Part shown: in pieces, positions 46,851 through 58,932 of the stretch | How the letters are laid out: each line of letters starts with the position of its first letter | Numbering within the stretch: the stretch's first letter is position 1 | Assembly (NCBI RefSeq): GCF_000276665.1 | Contig: NW_004955469.1 | Span: 12,510,337 to 12,574,336, forward strand | Reading direction: 5' to 3' | DNA from: Chinchilla lanigera | Lineage: Eukaryota; Chordata; Mammalia; Rodentia; Chinchillidae | DNA length: 64,000 nt | Program-made: the position numbers and the translations under genes | Notes under the pieces: model-generated | Databases searched by the model: none | What the model was told of the DNA's origin: nothing | What the model saw: the letters and a program-made list of their open reading frames with translations, nothing else

Positions 46851-46915
46851 TAAAAAATAAGTGCTGTGCATAGCTTATATAGTTTTCAGCAACTTGTCCT
46901 TTTTAGCCCTAAAAA
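46851..46915. repeat. Direct repeat, copy 2
   Basis: Second copy of the 65-bp sequence at 46143, 708 bp away. Confidence 0.9.
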
Positions 46916-48110
46916 AGTAGTTGAATTCTATTCACTTTCATTACTGCATAACATGTTAGCTTTCTACCATTTATCTAGATATCCTCTCTCAATGGATATT
47001 TGGTGTTCTTTTCCTCTTTGTTTTAATAGAAATTATTCCATAAATAGTCCCGGGCACATCTTCTAATAAACATATGCTAGAACATCTCCAGCTTGTATTT
47101 CCAGGAGTGAAATTTCTTGGGTAGAGAATGCACAGATTCAAGTATGCCTGCTGTGGCTTGTGTCTAGATGTATCCCCCAACCACCCAAAGCCTCATGTTG
47201 TCACAGATGGGGCTTTTTGGAGGTGGCTGGATCTAGGGTGTGTGATGCTGAGATGAAGGGTGTGATGCTAGTATTAAGGATACCCCACACTGGGTGTGGG
47301 ACTAGAAATAAGGCTGCTCCTACTGCTGCTTTGCTACTTCGTTCCATTGCTGCCTTATGCCTGCCATGAAATGTTTCTTCTCTGTGATGCCCTTCTGCCA
47401 TGCCACCCTGCCTTGGAGCCAGCTGACTATCAACTGAAACCTCTGTGAACTGTGAGCTGAAATAAGCCTTCTCTCCCTTAACTTTGGGACAGATATTTTA
47501 TCTCAGCAACAAGAAAAGTAACTAAGACAATGCCCAATTATTTTCCAAGGTTGTTTCAATTTAGAATCTCACCAGCACTGTAAGGAACTTCCTATTGCTA
47601 TATATCCTCAGTAACTATTGGTATTGGCAAGTTTCTTATTTGTATCTGTCTAGTGGAAGTAAACAGCTGGTCCTTGTAGTCTTAATTTGTTTCCCTGATT
47701 GCTGGTAAGATTGAGCATCTTTCAATGTGTTTCCTCTCCATTCATGTTCCCCCTCTTGGGAAATGAATATTCATATCTTATGCCCATTTGTCTATTGGGT
47801 TGTCTTTTTCTTATTGATTTGTTGGAATTCTTTACTTACACTGGACATCTATCTTTTGTTGGTTATATATGCTGCAAATATCTCCTCCTAGTTTGTGGTT
47901 TAAAGGGCTTTTGCAGAACACAGGTATTCTTTACACAAATAGAAACATATTGCTAATATTTGCTTATAAATGTAATTTTTATAAATTGAATCAATTGTTA
48001 ATTATTCTGGAAATCAAATGTAAGAAGCTTTGTGAGAGATTCTCTTTTCACAATATAACTTTATTTGTAATTAACACTATTGTTTTTCCAAAGTACTGAG
48101 TTAAAGATTT
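46916..48110 (-). mobile_element. L1M LINE 3' region, antisense, split by a solo LTR
   Basis: Left part (to 47143): 'ttactgcataacatgttagc', 'ggatatttggtgttcttttc'. Right part (from 47535): 'aattattttccaaggttgtt', 'aatctcaccagcactgtaag', 'ttgagcatctttcaatgtgt', 'gcccatttgtctattgggtt'. Both belong to the same antisense L1 3' region. Confidence 0.8.
47149..47529 (+). mobile_element. Solo MaLR LTR with 5-bp target-site duplication
   Basis: TG...CA boundaries, 'cccaaagcctcatgttgtca', 'ggaggtggctggatctaggg', 'ctgtgagctgaaataagcct', 'aagaaaagtaactaagaca'. The flanks 'atgcc' at 47144-47148 and 47530-47534 are identical. Related to the two-LTR element at 38.7 kb. Confidence 0.93.
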
Positions 48111-48112
48111 TT

Positions 48113-48608
48113 ATAGTTCCCCATCAACAGATGAATAAAGAAAATGTGGCATCTATATACAATGGAGTACTACTCTGCCATAAAGAAGAATAAACTGGAA
48201 TCATTTGTAGGTAAATAGGTGCACCTCAAGATCATAATATGAAGTGAAATAAACAAGACACACATGTTTAAATATTGCACTCTTTTGTGTGAGAAACCCT
48301 ATGGGCAAACAAAGAGCAAAATGGAGGATGGATATTGGGAAGTAGGAAGAATATGTTCAAACAGGAAGGGGAATAAGGCGGGGAGGAAACGAAGAGAAAA
48401 GGGATTAACAAAACAAAGAATGGAAGGAAAAAATGGAAACAAAGCTTCTGTAGGTGGGGAGGGGAAGAAGGGTTGAAGGAAGGGGAGAGGAGTGGGAAAA
48501 AAAGAATTAAGGTATATTATGTACAGGTACAAATTCCTTATGATGAATGTGAGTACTATGTATGGCAAATATGTACTAATGAAAAATTTTTAATTAAATA
48601 AAAAAGAT
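48113..48608 (+). mobile_element. L1 LINE 3' end, rodent type
   Basis: 'ccccatcaacagatgaataa', 'atggagtactactctgccat', a purine-rich 3' UTR (48340-48500), then 'gatgaatgtgagtactatgt' and an A-rich end. A second copy of the same family is at 49.2 kb. Confidence 0.85.
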
Positions 48609-48712
48609 TTTTATAGTTATAAAATTTTAAAAAGTTTAATAGTAAAATTAAAAAATGGAATCGCAAAGAAAAAATCTTGAATACTTAATAAGTAATACTG
48701 AAGGAAGATATG

Positions 48713-48738
48713 TGTGTGTGTGTGTGTGTGTGTGTGTA
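48713..48738. repeat. (TG)n microsatellite
   Basis: About 13 TG repeats. Confidence 0.95.
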
Positions 48739-49219
48739 TTTGATACAATCTCTATTCCCTCCACATAAGATGGTGAGACCAGACTAGACTGGGTAGGTCA
48801 TACATCACGTATGGCTTACAATGCAATGTAGCACAGGAAGGTAGAATGTAACATCATAAATAGAATTCAGTTTGATCCAGAGATTATAAATACATGATTC
48901 TGGATTATTTTAGATTCATGGCTCTGTAATAATCACAGATCTCTGTTCCTGGTGCTGTCCTATTCAACATTTTTACTTTAGTCCTTGAAATGAAAATGAA
49001 GATCCTTTTCATTTTCCTCTTTCATCGTGTTTAGTAATAGAAATAAAGAAGTACCATTAACCAAGAGTTGAATCAAACCCTAAATGACTTCAACACCAGG
49101 AAGATGAAACTTAACTAAGGTCACTGCAAAAGTGTCTTTGCATTTGAAAGTGAACTGTGCAAGCACGCAGTGAGTAGGGTCTGCCTTGGCTAAATTTTAT
49201 TAAAATAGTTTGCTCAAAA

Positions 49220-49875
49220 AACTAAAAATAGAAATTCCATTTGATAAAGCTATTCCTTTTCTAGGTATCTTCCCAAAGGAGTTAGGGTCATGATTTTACA
49301 GTGATACATGCATATGCAGTGGCCTATATGCCCATTCACAGGTGGATGGATAAAGAAAATGTGGTATACACAATGGAGTACTACTCAGCCATAAAGAAAG
49401 ATAAATGTTATCATTTGTAAGAAAATGGATGGATCTTGAGGCCATAACGCTAAGTGAAACAAGTCAGAAAGATAAATATGCTATGATTTGTTTTCTTTCT
49501 TTCTTTTTTTTTTTTTTTTTTGAGACAGGGTCTCACTATGTAGATCCAGGCTGGCCTCAAATTCATAGTGATCCCCCTGCCTCAGCCTTTCAAGTGCTGG
49601 GATTGCAGATGTTTGCCACCACACCCAGCCCTATGATTTCTTTTATATGAAAAATAGTAACATATAAATAATTTACAGAGCAAAATAAAAGAGAGTTTGT
49701 AGGAAACAGGGAGATAGAATTTGTGGTGATGTGCAGAGGATCTGGGGAAAGAACAGACGGCAGAAAGAGGAAAAGGGAAATAAAAATGATCAAGACACAG
49801 TATGTGTATGTACCAATTCCCCAAGATGAATGTAATAATTATGTACCACAAATATATATCAACAAGAAAAACTTT
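49220..49875 (+). mobile_element. L1 LINE 3' end, rodent type, split by B1
   Basis: 'aatagaaattccatttgata', 'tacacaatggagtactactc', 'agccataaagaaagataaat', 'ggatggatcttgaggccata'; after the B1, 'gagggagatagaatttgtgg'-like sequence and 'caattccccaagatgaatgt'. Same family as 48.1-48.6 kb. Confidence 0.85.
49490..49630 (-). mobile_element. B1 SINE, antisense, inside L1
   Basis: Poly-T, 'tgagacagggtctcactatg', 'tccaggctggcctcaaattc', 'aagtgctgggattgcagatg', 'caccacacccagc'. Target-site copies 'ctatgattt' at 49481 and 49631. Confidence 0.95.
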
Positions 49876-51044
49876 TACATGCCTTCCTTTCTGTTTAAAA
49901 TGAGGCAAAGCTATGAAAGATTTGACAGGTTCTGCACAGTTTCCAGAGCAGGACAGCATCGCTCTAGCTGAGATGGTGCCAGTCCCATGTCCAAAGCTGC
50001 TCTTGACCCACATAGACATCTGTGTTCAGTTCTAGGGCCCACATTCCAAGAGAGCCATCAACATTCTCAGTCACATCCAAAGAAGAGAGCTGAAGTAGTA
50101 TAAAGACACCTGGTCGGGGAAGCAAGCACCGCACTCACAGTCAGAACTGGCCTGCAGTGGTACCCACCTGGAGCAAGTGGTGACTCCATCTCATCAGGCT
50201 GGAGACTGTCCAGCTGAGTAGACAGGAGCCTGGAAATCACTCCCTGGGAAGAAGAGCTTGGGAGCAAGGCAGATGGAAGAGCCTACAGATTCATTATCCT
50301 TGGCCTTGTTCTCCAGAATATCCCTGCTCTGAGATAGTAAAACTACCTCTGGACCCACAGTGTGGTTCTCCACCCCTAAGTCTCCCTGACTGCTTCTCCA
50401 GTTCCCAATGTTAGATTCTAGTATGGAAAACTAGGCTGTGCCTTATCCCTTAAGAAAAAAATGAAAAAAGAATAAAAGAGGCAGCATTGAGTGACAATTA
50501 TGAACAGGTGGAATTAGGTCAAATTTGGGTTTCAATCTGGGTGTCACTGACTAACTGGAAGACCTTAAACACTGATATATCTCAACTTCCTTTCCTTAGA
50601 TATAAAGTGGGCTGGAGGTAGTAAGCCCAGCTTACTAACACTAGCTAGGAGCAATAAGTGAGAAGATTCCTATAAAGGGCTTGGTGTGGCACATAGTAAA
50701 TCTTGTGACCATCACTCCATCAGAGACTGCCCAGGTGTCCCACCTGGCTACTCTTTGGCCATGAGCTTAAGCCTAGTGACGAGGGTCCTCATACTAGGTG
50801 GTGGACACTACAGACACCAGCTGGCCTCCTGAAATTCTAGCATCAGGTCTTTCCTGGTTCCCAGCACCCTGTTCTTCTCATGTATCGCAGACCCTCACAC
50901 CCCTCTGCCTAGTGGAAACTGAGTGCTCACCCTCTGTGGGAAAGGATTTGAATGTAAAGGAAGCTCACATAATGTGCATGGTCCAGGGGGTGGAGCTAGG
51001 CCCCAGATCCCAGGGGGCGGGGTAGTGATGTTGATTAGAGAGCT

Positions 51045-51243
51045 TTGCAGTAGAACTTTCTACAGTGAGTGGAATGTTCTATATTCAAGCTGTCCTGTAG
51101 AGCAGCCTGTGGCTGCATGTGGCTATGGAGCTCTTGAAATATGGCTCCTGTGTCTAAGGAACTGAATTAATTTGATCCCATTTTATATCATTTACATTTA
51201 AATATAAATATCTACATCCCACTAATGGCTGCCTTTTTGGACA
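51045..51243. mobile_element. hAT-type non-autonomous DNA element
   Basis: 'agtagaactttctacagtga', 'ggaatgttctatattcaagc', 'gtggctatggagctcttgaa', 'atatggctcctgtgtctaag' follow the same MER1-group element class as at 34.65 kb. Confidence 0.65.
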
Positions 51244-51699
51244 GTGCTAAAGAAAACGGCTGCTAATGACTTGAATTAGGACGGAAAAAGGAAGGATGAA
51301 GGAACATAAAGAGGAACTAGTACAGCAGCAAAGATGCTGGAAAGGCGTGGTGGGGAAGAATCCTTGAGCCCACTGGATCCCTTTCACCTTTGACCTGCTG
51401 GGCTCTCTCCACTCAGCTGCCTTTTTTTCAGCATCCAAACCTCACACCATTAAACCACTCAGTCACTTGTGCCAACAGTAGGACCCAGAACACCAGCTCC
51501 CCTGGCCTCTCAGAAACAGGGCTGCCTGGTGTCCCTGCCTGCAGGACAGATGTGCTTAGCATATTCCATCTACAAAGGGTGACTTTGCTTGCATTTTGTT
51601 TCCAATCAGCTAAGAAACAGGAAGAAGCTTTCAATTGTTGCCTGCCCAGGAGTGATGCACACGGCCCTCTCCTGGCTGGTGTTTTTCAGAACAATAGAA

Positions 51700-52065
51700 A
51701 TAAATCTGATGTAATGTAGCAGAACACGACAAGGGACGGTTTTCCCCTTAACAAATACTCGTTTGAAATGGTGCCCAAACCCTGCACGAGGAGCGATCTA
51801 TTTCCCACAACAGTGTTCTAGCAAAACCCATTACTAATTCCACAACTCAAATTAAAACTAACAGAGCTTGAAGGCTGGGGCTGACACTCTCTCTGCTGAC
51901 AAGGAACAAGGAAGGGTGGGGGAAGGGCCCCTGCACTCTCGTGTGTATGTGTTTAATTACACTGTTTAACACGTGGAGAATAATTTAGCCACCCGAGTGG
52001 AGAAAATAAGGCACTTAACTGCTCTCTGCCGGGGAAAAAAAAAGCCTGTGCAAACCACTTTCAGC
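51700..52065. promoter_or_regulatory. Candidate conserved non-coding element upstream of CAPN13 coding exon 1
   Basis: Repeat-free block with retained CpGs and AT-rich motifs: 'cttaacaaatactcgtttga', 'aggagcgatctatttcccac', 'acccattactaattccacaa', 'gtttaattacactgtttaac', 'agaataatttagccacccga'. About 10 kb upstream of the start codon; an enhancer or promoter-proximal element is possible. Confidence 0.35.
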
Positions 52066-52096
52066 TCTCTGCTACCTCTGCACGCCTTGGGCCTTT

Positions 52097-52309
52097 GGGG
52101 GTGGGGGAGGGAGAGGCAGAGGGGAAAGGAGAGAGGAAGAGAGAGATGCTGGAGGAGGAGGAAGAGAGACAGCAAGGGGGGATGGAAGAAGAGATAGAGA
52201 AAAGAGCAAGTGAGAGAGGGAAGCAAGGAGAGAGAAAAGAGAAAAAAGGAAAAGGAGAGAGAAAAAGAGAAAAAGAGAAAGAGAGAGAGGAGGAGAGGCA
52301 GAGAGAGGA
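52097..52309. repeat. Long polypurine tract (GA-rich)
   Basis: About 210 bases that are nearly all A/G on the + strand, with only scattered T and C. Confidence 0.95.
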
Positions 52310-53039
52310 TTTTGTGCACGTGCCCATCTGCCACAGGTAGAGAACCTGCGGTGCTTCTGAAGGACAGCTTGTGGGAGATGGTCTCTAGGGGTGAGACACA
52401 AATATAAATGTCAGATTTTGAGGAAGGAACCTAAAAACCGGAGGAGTGCTATCCCCAGGCCTCCCACACTTCCGGTTGTCTCAGTGTGTTTCCCTGCTTG
52501 TGTACCCTAAAAGAAATGGGTTTGGGTTGTAGCCTCCAGAAAGGTAGTTCTCAGAGGAAGACTGTGCAGGCCTCACTTTGTAGAATGCGGAACTGAAGCG
52601 TAAGGTCAAACAGACGTTTCATCACACTTTTAGTAGACTCCTGTCCCACCCCAGCTTCCAGGCAAGCAAAGCCTGCCCTATACAGCCTCCTTGCTACTTG
52701 ATCGGGGCCTAGAAGGGCATGGGGTAGCAAGAAGTTTTCAATCTCCAAGATCATCTCTACTCCTCCATGGCCATGCATGTGGGAGATGTGAAAGAAGCCT
52801 GTCTTGTGGCTTCAGATTTACAAAGCTATGAAGCATCCCGAATCTGAAGCAGGTGCCAGAGAAGTGAACACTCAGAATAGAACTATCCATCGCCTGCCAG
52901 TGACTGGGTCCAACCCCAGGGCCAGCTGCCAAGCAGATCAACAGCTTGGCACAAGAGAGCAGAACGCAGAGGCTACCTTCTCTGGCAGACAGGGCAGATG
53001 CATCCCCTCTTTGTTACCCAAAGGATTGATGCAGCTTCA

Positions 53040-53150
53040 TGAAAGTTTCTGAGCCTTGGTCACATCTCTCCCTCCTCTAGCCTCAGTTTCCTCATTTAGA
53101 AAACTAAGAAATCTGCGCTTACTCTTTGAAGTGCCTTTTAGCTATAATAG
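53040..53150 (+). mobile_element. MIR/L2-class fossil
   Basis: 'tctagcctcagtttcctcat' and 'gtgccttttagctataatag'. Confidence 0.5.
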
Positions 53151-53699
53151 TCTGTGTTTCTGAGAATGAGTTCTTATGCACCCTATATAATATTGTTGGC
53201 AGATAATAAAATAGTGATCCAACAAATGTTTTATTCCTTTCCATTAAGTTTAGGTTCATCCTGTGCCAACACAGGAAAAGGAAACTTGTTTTTCTTAGAA
53301 AGAATCCTCCTTTCCCCTCTTTGGAGACCTTTGATGTACCATTCAATTTAAAAGGAGCTCAAAAAAGCTCTTGAATAAACCGTTAACTCTTCGTGGGCAG
53401 GGTGGAATGTTCTTTCCGGGTACTACAACTATATGCATCTCAGAGACAGTGCATAATATTTGATATTTTCCTAGATTTCTGGGCATATTGTTTTCTACTC
53501 ATGAAGAAGATAAGCACTTCTCACTTAATTAATTCAGATCTTCTTTTAAGCATATTAGAGGGCCACTGAAGTGGGGACCACCAGGAACCAAGAGAGGTCT
53601 TAAGAGCTATTGTTTCAAACCAGCGCCCCCTGGACAGAACCTAGCCTACTACCTGCTCCCTTCGCAAAAGTATGAACCAGAGAGGGCCATGTTCAGGGT

Positions 53700-53732
53700 C
53701 TTTTTTCTTTTCTTTTCTTTTTCTTTTCAAAG
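53700..53732. repeat. (TTTTC)n simple repeat
   Basis: Five to six TTTTC units. Confidence 0.9.
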
Positions 53733-54905
53733 GCCCTTTTCAAGTTGAGGCCACATTCAGGTAATCTGTTTATTCCTAAAGGATCTCTTCTTGGCCTATC
53801 TTTTTAGCTTCTCTAAGTGAGACAAAGAGAAGCAGACGGGATGAGGCAGACAAAGGCAAAGGGGCCACACGGAGAAAGTGGCAGGAAGGCAACAGAGAGG
53901 GCCTCGGGATGGGAGGGAAGCTAGGCCTAGTTGGTGAGTAGGTGTGGGGACTGTGAGGAGGAGGATGGAGGCATGGGAGCCCACGATGCAAGAAGCATAA
54001 GAGCCACTGGGGAAGGCATTCCCATGCCATTCTACCAGCCTACGGTGTCAGTGTCACATGCCTCTTTGTCCCACTGGTGTGAAGACCCAAGGCACAGCAG
54101 GAAAACGATGGCTGTGTGTCCCACAGGGAACTCTGGGGTGATCCCCACTCCCAGCGCTGCTCAGGTTACCACAGGAACCATGGTGGAGCCCGCTGTCAGC
54201 CCTCTGACCCAGTGGCCTTGGGCATGCAGCCTGCGCATGGTGTTCTGGACATCGCTGAAGCTTAAGGTTAGGGGTAAGGAAGGAGAAGGGGCACTGGATC
54301 AGGATAGTTGATGGCATGTGCCAAGCCACTAGAGCCCCAGGAACCAGCTCATTCAGAAAGCCTCTGCCCTGGACTCCTCCTCCAACTGATGGCTCCTGAA
54401 CACTTCTCAATTTTGATTCCTGGAAAGACGCTCGTACTTTCAGAGATGGGGCTTAATGATGTAGTTCAGCTGTTTTTCAGCTGCTACTAAGGAAGGCTTA
54501 GACTAGAAAGAAGACAGGGCTCCCCTGAGAGATCTAGAGCATGTGTCTCTGTGGCTTAGGACCTTATTGGTTCTCCTTCCTCAGGCCCTGAGAGCCCATT
54601 GGATCCAGATGAGGACGCTGGAGTCTTCAGAACAGTGCCTCTGGTCCACAGGTGTGAAAGGGTATGGCTGGTTCTCCCTGCAGGGTGGGACACCCTGGTT
54701 GGGCCCCATCCTCAGGCCTGGGAGGTGGGTGTGGCAAAATTGAACCAGTGTGGTCAGAGCACAGAGTGCTACCGAAAGGAAAGAGGGAAAGCAAAGGTGC
54801 ATTGGGGCTTGTTTGGTGGAGTAAAGATGTTAACCCCAAAGCCCTGCTTTCTCCCAGCAAAAGGACTTAAAGGCAGCCCATCACCCAGACCACTACATCA
54901 GGACA

Positions 54906-55956
54906 CAGCATCCCTCAGTATCCATGGGGGTCCGGAGGGCTCCCAGTCCTCCATGGATACCCAAAGGCAGGCATGTTCAAGCCCCTCCTATACCAGGTAT
55001 GACTGAAAAAAATGGTAAATGTTTACATTTTAAATAATGTATTACAGTAAAAAACACATTGCCATTAATACCCCCAGTACTCCCCTTGTCTGTGAACACT
55101 TATCTCATCGTTCTCATCATTTTCTGAAGTAGTACTGGAAGTCCTTTTCTCATGAGTATCTTTAGCTGTGCTGTCACAGCTGCCTCTATGTTCTGAATCA
55201 ATGCAAAACATTTGCCTTTAGTGGTCATTTTGATTTTAAGAGCCAGAAGCCACATTGTGCCAGATCCAGCAAATGAGGACACACTGTGGTGTTTTCACAA
55301 GGTCATCCTGTTGGGTGGCACTAAACAGCAGCATTCACCAAATCACTGGTCAGGCCTTGTGAAGACACTCATGAAAAAGGACTTCTAGAACTGCTTCTGA
55401 AAGAGGCAAGAATGATGGGATAAGTGTGTTTGAAGTGAGAGGGTATTTCGAGGGGGATTAATGGCAATATATCTTTTAGGTAATAAATTTTTTAAAAATT
55501 TAAATATTTACCATGTATTTCAGTCACATCTCACAGGATAATGTAGGTATGGAAGGACAAATGTATGTTACAAAATATAATGGCAAAATCAATATACATA
55601 TTGATATATTTATTAATAATTTATGCATATCCTCCTGTGTATTTTAAATTACCTCTAGATGACTTATAATGTCTAACACAATGTAAATAAAGTACAAATA
55701 ATTGTTATGCTAGAATGTTTGGGGAAAAACAGCAACAAAAATTTTGTTTGTGTTCAGTACAGAAACTTTTTTCTGATATTTTTGATCCATGATTGGCTGA
55801 ATCTGAGCATGCAGAGCTTACAGATGTGGGCTGGGGATTTAGCTCAGCGGCACAGCGCCTGCCTGGCAAGCACAAGGTCGTGAGTTCAATTCCTGGTACC
55901 GGAAAAACAAACAAACAAACAAAAAAAAGAACTCACAGATGTGGGGGCTGACTGTA
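54906..55956 (+). mobile_element. Tigger DNA transposon fossil, long, with ID insertion
   Basis: Left end 'catccctcagtatccatggg' mirrors right end 'gatgtgggggctgactgtat'. The part from 55070 to 55370 retains degraded transposase-region sequence with stops in all frames; the right part ('ctctagatgacttataatgt', 'gttcagtacagaaacttttt', 'gatccatgattggctgaatc') is the typical 3' region. No intact transposase. Confidence 0.85.
55830..55930 (+). mobile_element. ID SINE inside the Tigger element
   Basis: 'gctggggatttagctcagcg', 'cacagcgcctgcctggcaag', 'gtcgtgagttcaattcctgg', then (AAAC)n tail. Target-site copies 'cttacagatgtggg' at 55817 and 'ctcacagatgtggg' at 55932. The internal Pol III A and B boxes are intact in outline. 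Confidence 0.97.
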
Positions 55957-56140
55957 TATTAGGACATATCTAGTGGGACATATGTAATCCACACGTGTGC
56001 GTCAGTAGGATATATACTCTATCCTGTTATGTTATTTATACTGTATTCCTTTCCTCTCACAAACAACTCCACCAGAGAGGTGGCAATGGTGCAAAACTTC
56101 ACTTCACACCCCTGTATCATCTCCTTCCAAATTGGTTCTT

Positions 56141-56222
56141 CAGGCTGGTGATATAGCTCAGTGGCACAGCGCCTGCCTGGTAAGCACGAGGTTGTAAGTT
56201 CAATTCCCAGTACCAAAAAAGA
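56141..56222 (+). mobile_element. ID SINE
   Basis: 'ggctggtgatatagctcagt', 'ggcacagcgcctgcctggta', 'gttgtaagttcaattcccag', short A tail. Confidence 0.93.
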
Positions 56223-57639
56223 AACCAATTGGATTTGTTTGTCAAATCCAACTCATAAACGGCTTTAAACAAATGAAAGCAAAAAGACTGTGTCTGTGGC
56301 AATGCAGTCTGGATAAGTGACCCTCGCTGCCTCTCAACATGAGCACCAATGAGGACCCCCTCAGGGATCCCATGTTCTGTTGTCTTCCTTACTAAGACAG
56401 TAAGAATGTGCTTGGCTGAGCTTTCCTGGTTGTTTCTTGGGAGAATCAGCTCTGGAGATGGTGAACTTCCTGTGTACTCAACAACTGCTCATTATAGTGC
56501 AGAATTTTTTATTCAAAAAATATTTATGCAAAGTGAAAAAGAACTCCATAATAGAGTCCCTGGAGAATTCGGGAATCAAGACCGAAGAGAGATTGAACCT
56601 TCTCAGAACAAGGCAGTGCTTCCTACTGTGTCAGTGTAGGGGGTGGCGCATGCACTCAGTTGGCCCAATGTCTTTGCTTTGGTTTTCTAAGAGCCTTTAT
56701 ATGCAAATCTGAATCATCACCACTGAGAAGGAGAGTAGGAGGCAATATTAGTCCAAACATTCACTATAGAACACTTATATCCCAGAGTTCTCAGCAACAG
56801 CCTCCGGAATTCTCATTCTATGCGTGATTCTTTAGGAAACATTGTTTAAGAGGCAGAGTCCCAAGGGTTGTTGGGACTAACATTTTCCCTGGATTCTGCA
56901 CAGCCTTGGGCTTTTGTACTGAGAGTAGCATGTGCCACACCGCACAAAGTTTGAGGGCCTTAGGACGCGTTCAGACTTCCTCCCAGCCTGAGGAATGACA
57001 GGCTGGAGCATCCTACTTGAGGGCACTTTGTGGTTTTCTCATGGGAGAAAGAGGTGCCACCATGGAACACTAGTTCTTTGCATAGTGTCCAGAAAACGCT
57101 GATAATGATAACTCTAACTTTACTGAATGTATCTTCTGTACTGTCTTGGGTTCTTTTAGCCCCTTTTAGACTCTCGGTATTCTTTCTCCCCAAGCCAGGA
57201 AAGTGGCTCTGACAACTATTCCTGGTCTCAGATAAGGTGCTATGCCTCAGGGAACAGGGTCTGGGTTTCCCAGCGGCTGTCAAGGGGGCCAAATGGCACA
57301 GACTCACCAATGTGGAATAAGGAGAGAGAGGACAGAAGAAACCGGCATGAACACTGCTTGTCTGCTCTCCCAGATGGGCCATGCTAAGACTCAGTGCTTC
57401 TGTAGAGCTAGTCCAGAGACATGCTGCTTTGGCCAAGTGGCCATCTATGTCTCTGGGAAGGGAGGCCACCTGGGTGACCTGTGTTGCTTCCCATCTTCCT
57501 CTGCTTATTTCCCATTTCCCTCACTCTCCCTGCTCTGTGATTGTATCTCCCAATAAATCTGTACAGTAGCACTTCCACTTGGCCTCAGGTTGTCTTTTAT
57601 AGAGAACCCAGTCCAAAGTAATAACAATAGTAATGACTA

Positions 57640-57820
57640 AAATTTCTTGAGCTCTTACCATGTGCTAGCCACTACTGAATACTTTACATACTACATCATT
57701 TAGCCCTTGCAATCTTATGAGGCTATGGCTACCACATTTTAGTGATGAGGAAATGGGGACCCAGTGAGGTAAAATACGATGCTCAAAGTCACACAGCTAA
57801 CTCATAGGGCGGTATCAAGA
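57640..57820 (-). mobile_element. MIR SINE, antisense
   Basis: 'cttgagctcttaccatgtgc', 'agtgatgaggaaatggggac', 'gctcaaagtcacacagctaa' are antisense MIR in order. Confidence 0.85.
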
Positions 57821-58844
57821 ACAAACAGAGTACACCCTCAATGCCAGTATGCAGGTCATTAATTTGTGTATTTCCTGATAACAATTTCTCTTCTGAGATG
57901 TTCTCCCAAGTGATCACCAAATATAACCAAGTAGGGGTGGGGCAAAATGAGGCACATAGAACTCTAGCTCAGTCACATTTGTGTCTGGTATGAGCTTAAC
58001 AGCAAGTCACTTTTTCCATGTACAAATTAGGAATAATAAGGTTGTGCTGCATATCACTGCTAACTATTATGCAATTTGTAGGTCATTATATTCTCATCAG
58101 CCGAAGTACTGATCAATGGACTTCTTTCAGCTCTCATGCACTCTCCCTCCCTCCACAAGCAAGAGGGTCAAGCTGAGTACAAGGTGGGGCACTCAAAAAG
58201 GAATGCTGATGGAAGACCCAGTTAGCTCCTCTTGGGCATAAGCCAAATTCTGCTTGTGAGTCAGGACAGTGACTCCATTATAACCACAGAGGGAAGACAT
58301 CTGCACTTGCTCTAACCTGGTTAGCTTGGCTTCAAACTAAATGGCTAAATTGCCTCCCTGAGAATAGCACTGCACCTCAAAGATGACACAGCTTCAGCAG
58401 GTGCAGAGCCTCATACAGTATGTGATAGTGGTACAGCTATAAAGATGTGGGAACCATTTGAGATTCAGAAGTGATAGTGATCTGCCTTTAGTAATTAGTG
58501 CAGATTTTTCATCTTCATTCATGTATGTAATCAGTACACTAGATCATTAGAAAACAGAGGGCCTGGGTTCATGTCTTCCTTTTAGCAATATTTTAGGAAT
58601 ACCTACTATGCACCCGACTTGACATCAGTGAACACAGGAGACACGACTCCTGCCATCAGGGAATCCCTCATGGACAAAGATGCTCTCAAGGGCTTGACTT
58701 TGAGCAGAAAGCAAAGGTGACTCAGTAATTGAGAAATCCTCTATTTGCATGAACTGGACAAAATTTGGATAGGCTTCTCTTAGAAAGTCAAACTTATCTT
58801 TTGCCCTTGTTCTTCTTAAAGCATCTCCTTGGACCATTTGAATC

Positions 58845-58932
58845 AGAAATAGCCAGTTTACAGAGCTACCAAATCAGACCTCTGGGGGTGGGAATTCAAA
58901 ATCTGCATCAAGAAGCAGCTCCCTGGAAAATT
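58845..58932 (+). mobile_element. MER5-type hAT-Charlie fragment
   Basis: 'ccaaatcagacctctggggg', 'tgggaattcaaaatctgcat' and 'caagaagcagctccct' resemble the right half of MER5A. Confidence 0.55.

Noticed and set aside
52095..52407. Charged-repeat protein frames (Glu/Lys/Arg-rich or Ser/Leu-rich)
   Set aside because: Produced by the polypurine tract in every frame; not coding.
55830..55905. tRNA gene
   Set aside because: tRNA-like A and B boxes belong to an ID SINE with A-rich tail and target-site duplication, not to a functional tRNA.
56960..57469. 169-codon open frame on the - strand
   Set aside because: No family resemblance, no splice or start context; chance frame in GC-moderate DNA.
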